NCBI GenBank assembly: GCA_038209555.1
Contig: JBBQXP010000076.1
Coordinates: 1-14,250, forward strand
Direction of reading: 5' to 3'
Origin: DASQGA01 sp038209555
GTDB taxonomy: Bacteria > Actinomycetota > Thermoleophilia > Gaiellales > Gaiellaceae
DNA: 14,250 nt
A program made the translations under genes and the position numbers. The notes beneath the pieces were generated by a model. That model was not told the origin of the DNA, ran no database searches, and was given only the letters and a program-made list of their open reading frames with translations. Positions within the stretch are counted from its first letter, which is position 1. Every line of letters starts with the position of its first letter. Positions 8,571 to 14,250 of the stretch are shown in pieces.

Positions 8571-8572
8571 TG
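8568..8572 (+). repeat. Right copy of TGATG flanking direct repeat
   Basis: This TGATG contains the stop of the 55-codon ORF (8568-8570) and the ATG of glcF (8570-8572). Unlike the left copy it is not preceded by any Shine-Dalgarno-like sequence; the bases before it (CAACCATCTGC) belong to the hairpin arm and its 3-nt tail. Confidence 0.45.
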
Positions 8573-9844
8573 CCTGCGTTCGATACCCATCGCCCCCCGG
8601 AGCTCGACGTGATCGAGACCTGCGTTCACTGCGGCTTTTGCCTGCCGACCTGCCCCACGTACACGCCGCTTTGGAACGAGGAGATGGACTCGCCGCGCGG
8701 GCGCATCGTCCTCATGCAGGAAGGACTGGAGGGCGCCAACGTCCTCTCGGACGAGATGGTAAAGCACTTCGACCGCTGCCTCGGCTGCCTGGCCTGCGTG
8801 ACGGCGTGCCCTTCCGGCGTCCGCTACGACCGGCTGATCGAGCGCACGCGCGCGCAGGTCGAGCGCCACCACCGCCGCTCCCCGGGAGAGTGGCTCTTCC
8901 GCCGGCTCGTTTTCGCGCTCTTCCCCCATCCTCGGCGGCTGCGAGCGCTCGCGCCGCTCGTCTCGCTCGAGCGGCGCCTCGGACCGGGACGGCTGCTTCC
9001 CGCCGGAACCCGCCTGGGCAGCCTTGCCCGCCTCGCGCGAGGGATTCCGCCCGGTCGCACGCGTCGGCTCCCCCCGGACCTGCCTGCGGCCGGCGAGCGG
9101 CGGGGCCGTGTCGGGCTCCTGCAGGGCTGCGTCCAGAGAGTCTTCTTCTCGCAGGTGAACGAGGCGACCGCCAGAGTTCTCGCTGCGGAGGGCTACGACG
9201 TCGCCGCGCCGGAACGGCCGCGCTGCTGCGGCGCCCTGCACCTCCACACCGGCTACGAGGACGCGGCCAAGCGGCTCGCCAAGCAGACGATCGAACAGTT
9301 CGAGGGCTGTGATCACGTCGCTGCGAACGCGGCCGGGTGCGGCTCGGCGATGAAGGACTACGGGCACCTCTTCGACGACGAGCCCGACTGGGCCGAGCGC
9401 GCCCTCGCCTTCGCAGCCAAGGTCCGCGACGTCTCGGAGCTCCTGGCGGGGGAGCCAAGGGCGCCGAGGCACCCGCTCCCGCTGCGGGTCGCCTACCACG
9501 ACGCTTGCCACCTCGCGCACGCCCAGGCCCTCCGGGCCGAGCCGCGGGCGCTCCTCCGCACCATTCCAGGGCTGGAGCTGATCGAGCCGGCCGAGTGGGA
9601 GATCTGCTGTGGCTCCGCAGGCGTCTACAACCTGCTCCAGCCCGATCCGGCCTCCGAGCTCGGTCAGCGAAAGGCTGCGAACCTCATGGCCACGGGGGCC
9701 GAGGCGATCGCCGGAGGCAATCCGGGCTGTACCTTGCAGATCGCGAGCCACCTGAAGGCAGCGGGGAGACCGCTTCCGATCTACCACCCGGTGGAGCTCG
9801 TCCGCATGTCGATCGAGGGAGGCAAGGGTGCCAGAGGTTCCTGA
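8570..9844 (+). CDS. glcF: Glycolate oxidase, iron-sulfur subunit GlcF
   Basis: Electron-transfer subunit of glycolate oxidase that passes electrons from the flavin subunits to the membrane quinone pool. Two 4Fe-4S motifs lie at the N-terminus: Cys18/21/24/28 (CVHCGFCLPTC) and Cys70/73/76/80 (CLGCLACVTAC). Two CCG (cysteine-rich) domains follow, with Cys187 and Cys219-Cys220-Gly221, then Cys313 and Cys346-Cys347-Gly348. At 424 residues it matches GlcF length. The ATG overlaps the stop of the preceding 55-codon ORF and lacks a Shine-Dalgarno, unusual for this operon and explained here by insertion of the foldback element. The 3' end overlaps the start of malate synthase by 17 nt and carries that gene's ribosome site. 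Identity as GlcF rather than LutA-like or GlpC-like protein rests on context with glcD and glcE. Confidence 0.92.
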   Translation: MPAFDTHRPPELDVIETCVHCGFCLPTCPTYTPLWNEEMDSPRGRIVLMQEGLEGANVLSDEMVKHFDRCLGCLACVTACPSGVRYDRLIERTRAQVERHHRRSPGEWLFRRLVFALFPHPRRLRALAPLVSLERRLGPGRLLPAGTRLGSLARLARGIPPGRTRRLPPDLPAAGERRGRVGLLQGCVQRVFFSQVNEATARVLAAEGYDVAAPERPRCCGALHLHTGYEDAAKRLAKQTIEQFEGCDHVAANAAGCGSAMKDYGHLFDDEPDWAERALAFAAKVRDVSELLAGEPRAPRHPLPLRVAYHDACHLAHAQALRAEPRALLRTIPGLELIEPAEWEICCGSAGVYNLLQPDPASELGQRKAANLMATGAEAIAGGNPGCTLQIASHLKAAGRPLPIYHPVELVRMSIEGGKGARGS

Positions 9845-11450
9845 AGGAGTCGAGATCCTGGCGCCCGTCCAGGGTCGCTTCGCGGAGATCCTGAGCCGCG
9901 ACGCGCTCTCGTTTGTCCGGCACCTGCAGCGGCAGTTCGGTCAGCGTCGTCTCGAGCTCCTCGAGCGCCGTGCCGCGCGTCAGGCCGAGCTCGATCGGGG
10001 CGGGACGCTCGATTTCCTGCCGGAGACGCGCGAGGTGCGCGAGCGCGAGTGGCAGGTCGAGCCGCCGCCGCACGACCTCCGCGACCGGCGCGTCGAGATC
10101 ACCGGGCCGGTCGACCGGAAGATGGTCATCAACGCTCTCAACTCGGGCGCCCGCGGGTTCATGGCCGACTTCGAGGACGCGAACTCGCCTACCTGGCTCA
10201 ACGTCGTCGGCGGCCACGCGAACCTGATCGACGCGATCGAGCGCACGATCGAGTTCACGGCCCCGGACGGGCGCGAGTACCGCCTGAACGACGACGTGGC
10301 CACCCTGCTCGTGCGCCCGCGCGGATGGCATCTACCGGACAAGCACGTCCTCGTCGACGGTGCGCCCGTCTCGGGGAGCCTGCTCGACTTCGGCCTCTTC
10401 TTCTTCCACAACGCCCACCGGCTCCTCGAGCGCGGATCGGGACCGTACTTCTATCTCCCCAAGCTCCAGAGCCATCTCGAAGCCCGGCTCTGGAACGAAG
10501 TCTTCCTCGAGGCGCAGCAACGGCTCGAGGTCCCCCGGGGGACGATCAAGGCGACTGTGCTGATCGAGACGCTGCCGGCAGCCTTTGAGATGAACGAGAT
10601 CCTCTGGGAGCTTCGCGAGCACTCGGCGGGCCTGAACGCCGGCCGCTGGGACTACATGTTCAGCATCATCAAGACGTTTCGCGGCCGGCCCGACTTCCTG
10701 CTCCCCGACCGGAACTCCGTCACGATGACGGTGCCATTCATGCGCGCGTATACGGAGCTCCTCGTGCAGACGTGCCACCGCCGGGGTGCCCACGCGATGG
10801 GGGGGATGGCCGCGTTCATCCCCAGCCGGCGCGACGCCGAGGCGAACGCGCAGGCTCAGGCGAAGCTGAAAGCGGACAAGGAGCGGGAAGCGTCGGACGG
10901 CTTCGACGGCACCTGGGTCGCGCACCCCGACTCGGTGCCGAGGGCGACGGCCGAGTTCGACGCCGTCCTCGGCGAGCGTCCCAACCAGGTCGACCGGATG
11001 CGCGGCGAGGTCTCGGTCGGCGCGGCCGAGCTCCTCGACGTCCGCTCGACTCCCGGCTCCGTGACGGAAGAGGGGCTCCGAAGCGACGTCAACGTGGGCA
11101 TCCAGTACATCTCCTCGTGGCTCCGCGGGAACGGAGCCGCCGGCATCCACGGGCTCATGGAGGACGCTGCGACCGCCGAGATCGCGCGCTCGCAGGTGTG
11201 GCAATGGGTGCACCATGGCGCGAAGCTCGAGGACGGCCGGGCTGTGACGCCAGAGCTCGTCCGCGGGCTGGTGGAGGAGGAGCTCGAGTCGATCCGGGCC
11301 GAGGTGGGAAACGACGAGTGGTTCTACTCCGAGGGAAGGCCCTCCGACTCGCGAGGCCTCTTCGAGCAGGTCGCGCTGGCCGACGAGTTCGTCGAGTTCC
11401 TGACGCTGCCGGCCTACGAGACGCTCCTCGAAATCGAGCGCGACGCTTAG
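9828..11450 (+). CDS. aceB: Malate synthase A
   Basis: Condenses glyoxylate with acetyl-CoA to give malate and CoA, directly using the glyoxylate made by GlcDEF. The 540-residue length matches the A isoform; the G isoform, usual beside glc genes in E. coli, is about 720. Visible family motifs are FMADFEDANSPTW (111-123), RPRGWHL (163-169, holding the catalytic Arg), IETLPAAFEMNE (246-257, Mg-binding Glu), AGRWDYMFS (271-279, Mg-binding Asp), AFIPSRRD, GFDGTWVAHPD (358-368) and MEDAATAEIARSQ (444-456), whose Asp446 is the likely catalytic base. It starts at GTG inside the 3' end of glcF, with GGGAGG five bases upstream, so it is translationally coupled. Its stop overlaps the stop of the convergent TauE/SafE gene by 4 nt. 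Confidence 0.95.
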   Translation: MPEVPEGVEILAPVQGRFAEILSRDALSFVRHLQRQFGQRRLELLERRAARQAELDRGGTLDFLPETREVREREWQVEPPPHDLRDRRVEITGPVDRKMVINALNSGARGFMADFEDANSPTWLNVVGGHANLIDAIERTIEFTAPDGREYRLNDDVATLLVRPRGWHLPDKHVLVDGAPVSGSLLDFGLFFFHNAHRLLERGSGPYFYLPKLQSHLEARLWNEVFLEAQQRLEVPRGTIKATVLIETLPAAFEMNEILWELREHSAGLNAGRWDYMFSIIKTFRGRPDFLLPDRNSVTMTVPFMRAYTELLVQTCHRRGAHAMGGMAAFIPSRRDAEANAQAQAKLKADKEREASDGFDGTWVAHPDSVPRATAEFDAVLGERPNQVDRMRGEVSVGAAELLDVRSTPGSVTEEGLRSDVNVGIQYISSWLRGNGAAGIHGLMEDAATAEIARSQVWQWVHHGAKLEDGRAVTPELVRGLVEEELESIRAEVGNDEWFYSEGRPSDSRGLFEQVALADEFVEFLTLPAYETLLEIERDA

Positions 11451-12328
11451 GCCTTCGGCCTCGTCAACAGCCGCACGAGTCGGAGGGCTCCGTAGCAGCA
11501 GAGCGCAACGAGCCCCGCGCCGAGGGCTATGACAACGATCAGCGACGAGTGGGGCACGTCGAGTAGCTTCACGCCGCTGAGCCCCAGCGCAGCCGCGAGC
11601 GCGAGACGCAGCGCTTTCTCGGGCAAGCCGACGCTGGCCTGGCTCCCGATCAGGACGCCGGGGATCGATCCCAGTAGCAACCATGCCATGGCGCCGACGT
11701 CGACGTTGCCCGCCAGGAGGTGGCCGAAGCCGGCAACCCAGAGGAGCGCGGCCGCATGGAAGATATCCGTGCCGACGATGTTCCTAGCCGCGAGCGGAAA
11801 CGCAAGCAAGAGCGCGAGCCCGAAGAGCGTGCCGCTCCCTACCGAGGTCAAGCCGACGACGAAGCCGCCTACGGCTCCAATCGCGACGGCGACGACTCGA
11901 TCCCGCTTGGTGAGTGCACCGAGCACCGTGGCGCTCGAGCTCGAGCGGGCAAACGCCTTCAACAAGAAGCCGACCGCTCCGACGATCAGCATGGCTCCGA
12001 GCACCTTGCCCTGGACCGAGTCGACGCTGTCCCCATAGCGATCCGTGAGGAAGGTGGCGGCCCAGACGCCGAGCAGGGACATCGGCGCGCTCCCGACCAG
12101 CATCCAGGATCCGAGCCGGGCCCTTACCGTCCCGAGCCTACGGTGGCGAATCGCGCCGAATGACTTAAAGACGGCCCCATGCAGGATGTCTGTCCCGATC
12201 GCGAGGGTCGGGTTGAAGTTGAAGAGGAAAATCAGGATGGGTGTCATGAGAGAGCCTCCGCCCATTCCCGTCATTCCGACGAGAACGCCGATCAGGAGGC
12301 CCGCGAACGCAAGTCGTGGATCGTTCAT
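11447..12328 (-). CDS. TSUP (TauE/SafE) family membrane permease
   Basis: A 293-residue integral membrane protein with about eight hydrophobic helices. The family signature occurs in both halves: GVLVGMTGMGGGSLMTP at 14-30 and GFVVGLTSVGSGTLFG around 154-169, the duplicated four-helix architecture of TSUP transporters. Known members carry sulfite, sulfonates, sulfoacetate or other small organic anions; the sequence does not tell which. It lies 78 bp downstream of the UspA gene on the same strand and may be the last gene of the glycerate kinase unit. The tail-to-tail position with the glc operon allows the speculation that it moves a C2 anion. The gene ends in TAA overlapping the aceB TAG. Confidence 0.88.
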   Translation of the reverse strand: MNDPRLAFAGLLIGVLVGMTGMGGGSLMTPILIFLFNFNPTLAIGTDILHGAVFKSFGAIRHRRLGTVRARLGSWMLVGSAPMSLLGVWAATFLTDRYGDSVDSVQGKVLGAMLIVGAVGFLLKAFARSSSSATVLGALTKRDRVVAVAIGAVGGFVVGLTSVGSGTLFGLALLLAFPLAARNIVGTDIFHAAALLWVAGFGHLLAGNVDVGAMAWLLLGSIPGVLIGSQASVGLPEKALRLALAAALGLSGVKLLDVPHSSLIVVIALGAGLVALCCYGALRLVRLLTRPKA

Positions 12329-12406
12329 CTAAGAGCGAGCTCCCCAGGAGGCTGCCTCGGTCGGACCGGACATTGAGTCTGCAGAGTCGAGCAGTGGCCG
12401 GAGGGT

Positions 12407-12796
12407 CTAGTGGACGACCAGGACGTCACAGGGTGCCCGACGGAGGACGTCCTGATTGACGCTCCCCTCGACGAGGCGCTCGAAGAAGCCCTTCCTGCGC
12501 GTGCCGACGACGATCAGGTCGACGTTCCGCTCCCTGGCCAGGCGCACGATTGCCTCCGCGGGTGGGCCAACGGAAGGGACGAATTCCGCATCGAGCTGAC
12601 GCTCGGCGATGACGCCACGAGCCTGCTGGAGCCGCTCGGCGGCGTCACCCTTTGCACTTTCGGCCTCCCCGGACTCGACCGGCGCGGCGACGTTCGTGAC
12701 GATGAGCCGGGCCCCGAGCGCAGCGGCGAGGCCGGCGGCGCGCTCGAGCGTCTCCGAGGCCGGATCGTCATAAGCAACGAGGATGGTTTCCAGCAA
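12407..12796 (-). CDS. UspA-domain universal stress protein
   Basis: A single 129-residue Usp domain, the usual length, starting MLETILVAYDDPASE and ending in the typical APCDVLVVH strand. The start is TTG at 12796, with AGAGGG 4 nt upstream. The nucleotide-binding signature of this family (G-x2-G-x9-G-S/T) reads GTRRKGFFERLVEGSV: the first and last glycines and the Ser are present but the second glycine is Arg. ATP binding is therefore uncertain. It begins 9 bp after the stop of the glycerate kinase gene and is almost certainly co-transcribed with it. Its role is probably stress-linked modulation of a partner; no specific partner can be named. Confidence 0.88.
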   Translation of the reverse strand: MLETILVAYDDPASETLERAAGLAAALGARLIVTNVAAPVESGEAESAKGDAAERLQQARGVIAERQLDAEFVPSVGPPAEAIVRLARERNVDLIVVGTRRKGFFERLVEGSVNQDVLRRAPCDVLVVH

Positions 12797-12805
12797 GAGG
12801 CCCTC

Positions 12806-13804
12806 TCAACGAGTGTGGTTGCCAGGCTCGCCGGTTGCAAGTTGCGTCTCCGAGCCGACGATTGCTCTCCCGGCGTGCTCGAGCTCCTCCAGCGTCCCTG
12901 CCTCGACGACACCGGCTAGGCCGAGCGCTCCCGGCTCGAGCTCGTTACGGCCGACGGCCGCGTGGCACGGAACGCCGGCGGCGAGGCAGCGGGCGACGAC
13001 CTCTGCCACCACCTTGCCGGCCGCGGTCTGGTCGTCGAGCGAGCCTTCGCCGGTGATGCACAGAGCCGCCCCGCGAAGCTTCTCGTCGAAGCCGACGGCG
13101 TCGAGGACGAAGGATGCTCCCGGCACTAGCTCGGCGCCGCAGAAGCCCCAGAGCCCGCCCGCGAGCCCGCCGCCCCCTCCGGTCATCGGGATGCCGGTCG
13201 GATCACGAGGCGCGCGACCGGCGAGCTCCTCCAACCGGCCCTCGAGACGGGCCACCGTTGTCGAATCGGCCCCCTTCTGGGGACCGAAGACCCGTGGTGC
13301 GTCCTCCCAGGGCGTCTGGACGTCGCAGAGCACGACGAGCTGTATCTCGACCGCCGCTTCCTCGAGGACAGCCACCGCCGCTTCCCCTCCGTCAGTGGTC
13401 GCCGTGCCGCCCACGGCGACGAGAACGGGCGAGGCGCCGTCGCGAACGGCTGCGGCGATGAGCTCTCCCGTGCCCTGCGTCGAGGCCGCCCAGGCGTCGC
13501 GATCGGCTTCCGGGATCCGCCAGAGGCCGCTCGCCTGCGCGCTCTCGATGATCGCGGACCCGTCAGGAAGAAGTCCGTACGCGCCCTCCACAAGACGGCC
13601 GAGCGGGTCGGCGACCATTGCGGGACGCCGCTCGCCACCGAGTGCCGCAAGGAGAACATCCATCGTTCCCTTTCCGCCGTCGGCCACGGGGAGCTCGAAG
13701 ACCTCCTGACCGTCGGCGCGGAGCCCGCGTGCCAAGGCGGCGGCCACCTCTCTCGCCGAGAACGTCCCCTTGAAGCTGTCGGGAGCGACGACGACGCCTG
13801 GCAC
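12806..13804 (-). CDS. glxK: Glycerate kinase (GlxK/GarK type)
   Basis: Phosphorylates D-glycerate with ATP, feeding glycerate from glyoxylate or photorespiration-type pathways into glycolysis; type I enzymes mostly make 2-phosphoglycerate. The 332-residue protein (members usually run 370-380, so somewhat short) begins with the diagnostic APDSFKGTFSA (7-17) and contains PVADGGKGT (about 39-47), VGGTATTDGG (about 135-144), MTGGGGGLAGGLWGF and ITGEGSLDDQT, all family hallmarks. It starts at GTG 13804; no strong ribosome site is seen. It heads a minus-strand unit with the Usp gene (9-bp gap) and probably the TSUP permease. Its closeness to the glc operon suggests shared handling of glyoxylate carbon, although glyoxylate carboligase and tartronate semialdehyde reductase are not in the window. 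Confidence 0.92.
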   Translation of the reverse strand: MPGVVVAPDSFKGTFSAREVAAALARGLRADGQEVFELPVADGGKGTMDVLLAALGGERRPAMVADPLGRLVEGAYGLLPDGSAIIESAQASGLWRIPEADRDAWAASTQGTGELIAAAVRDGASPVLVAVGGTATTDGGEAAVAVLEEAAVEIQLVVLCDVQTPWEDAPRVFGPQKGADSTTVARLEGRLEELAGRAPRDPTGIPMTGGGGGLAGGLWGFCGAELVPGASFVLDAVGFDEKLRGAALCITGEGSLDDQTAAGKVVAEVVARCLAAGVPCHAAVGRNELEPGALGLAGVVEAGTLEELEHAGRAIVGSETQLATGEPGNHTR

Positions 13805-13821
13805 CAGCCCAGTCTAGGACA

Positions 13822-13847
13822 GTAGGGGCGGTCGAGCCGGCCCCTAC
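13822..13847. repeat. GTAGGGGCGG palindromic repeat, copy 2
   Basis: GTAGGGGC (13822-13829) and GCCCCTAC (13840-13847) form a perfect 8-bp stem around a 10-nt loop. It lies in the 65-bp gap between the partial gene at the window end and the glycerate kinase gene, both on the minus strand, so it could reduce read-through between them. It shares its first ten bases with the hairpin at 1690-1714. No T-run follows on either strand. Confidence 0.5.
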
Positions 13848-13869
13848 CGTCTGGATGCCTTGGCTGTTC

Positions 13870-14250
13870 CTAGCGCGTCTGGGCCGCGGGCGGGCGGTGT
13901 CGGCGGACGAAGACCGTGAGGCCCGCGGCGGCGAGGGCGAGCCCGAAGCTGCCGCCGAGAACCGGCCAGAGCGGGAAGCCGTCGTCCGACCCCGTGGCCG
14001 CGACCGGTTGCGAGTCACCCGAGCCGCCGGCTGTCGGTGCGACGGCCGGCTCCTCGATCACGACCGGGTCGTACTGGTACGTCCGGCCGGTCGCGGAGTC
14101 GTAAACCTCGTAGGTGTAGGTGCCCTCCTCGGGGAAGACGACCGTCACCGTGTACGTCCCCGGCTCGGTGCCAAGAGGCTCGGCCGGGAATCTCGTCTTC
14201 TCGCCGGCGCTGTTTCGGATCGTGACGACGGGCGGATCGGCTTTCGCCAG
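13870..14250 (-). CDS. C-terminal part of a membrane-anchored extracellular protein (partial, continues beyond the window)
   Basis: The frame stays open from the window's right edge to TAG at 13872-13870, giving the last 126 residues; the start lies outside. The visible part has a beta-rich domain with PGTYTVTVVFPEEGTYTY and TYQYDPVVIEEP, reminiscent of YtkA-like or Ig-like extracytoplasmic domains. A Gly/Ser/Ala/Pro linker follows (about 80-100), then one transmembrane helix (FPLWPVLGGSFGLALAAAG) and a basic cytoplasmic tail (RRHRPP). This is a type I, outward-facing, C-terminally anchored topology. Function is unknown. An internal GTG at 14148 could mimic a start but would cut the domain in half. 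Confidence 0.7.
   Translation of the reverse strand: MAKADPPVVTIRNSAGEKTRFPAEPLGTEPGTYTVTVVFPEEGTYTYEVYDSATGRTYQYDPVVIEEPAVAPTAGGSGDSQPVAATGSDDGFPLWPVLGGSFGLALAAAGLTVFVRRHRPPAAQTR

Noticed and set aside
7264..9787. Long minus-strand open frames opposite glcE and glcF
   Set aside because: Antisense shadows of recognised proteins, Arg/Pro/Ala-rich, no motifs and no ribosome sites.

Overview
High-GC window, densely packed and mostly without spacers. The gene content (actinobacterial-type propionyl-CoA carboxylase beta chain, GGDEF/HD-GYP fusion protein, SLH-NlpC/P60 protein, GlcDEF with malate synthase A, GlxK-type glycerate kinase), frequent GTG/TTG starts and short intergenic palindromes suggest a free-living, aerobic or microaerobic actinobacterium. 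A deep-branching group such as Thermoleophilia (Gaiellales/Solirubrobacterales) is my best guess. That placement is inference, not proof.

Layout. (1) 44-1693 (+) is an acyl-CoA carboxylase carboxyltransferase. It converges, across a hairpin-forming repeat, on (2) a minus-strand group read from 4673 down to 1722: a 30-codon ORF with a strong Shine-Dalgarno, a membrane GGDEF + HD-GYP protein, and a membrane-anchored propeller-like protein. (3) 4771-5781 (-) is a secreted SLH/NlpC-P60 peptidoglycan hydrolase. (4) 5861-11450 (+) is a glycolate-utilisation operon glcD-glcE-[163-nt foldback element]-glcF-aceB. (5) 13804-11447 (-) is glycerate kinase, a UspA-type protein and a TauE/SafE transporter, converging on aceB with overlapping stop codons. 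(6) 13870-14250 (-) is the C-terminal part of a membrane-anchored extracellular protein that runs off the window.

How they work together. GlcDEF oxidises glycolate to glyoxylate and AceB condenses glyoxylate with acetyl-CoA to malate. The neighbouring glycerate kinase would feed glycerate, the other common fate of glyoxylate carbon, into glycolysis. The carboxylase makes methylmalonyl-CoA (or malonyl-CoA) from acyl-CoAs. The window is therefore mainly C2/C3 carbon assimilation, with a c-di-GMP signalling unit and cell-wall functions beside it.

Most interesting point. A roughly 163-nt, almost completely self-complementary sequence sits between glcE and glcF, flanked by TGATG copies. It separates an excellent Shine-Dalgarno (at the end of glcE) from the glcF start, and it creates a 55-codon ORF that overlaps the glcE stop and the glcF start by the same TGATG arrangement. 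This looks like a small mobile foldback element that landed in a translational-coupling junction and kept the coupling. Its mismatches are biased so that a minus-strand RNA would pair better than a plus-strand RNA. The second item of interest is the small ORF and palindromic promoter region in front of the c-di-GMP gene.
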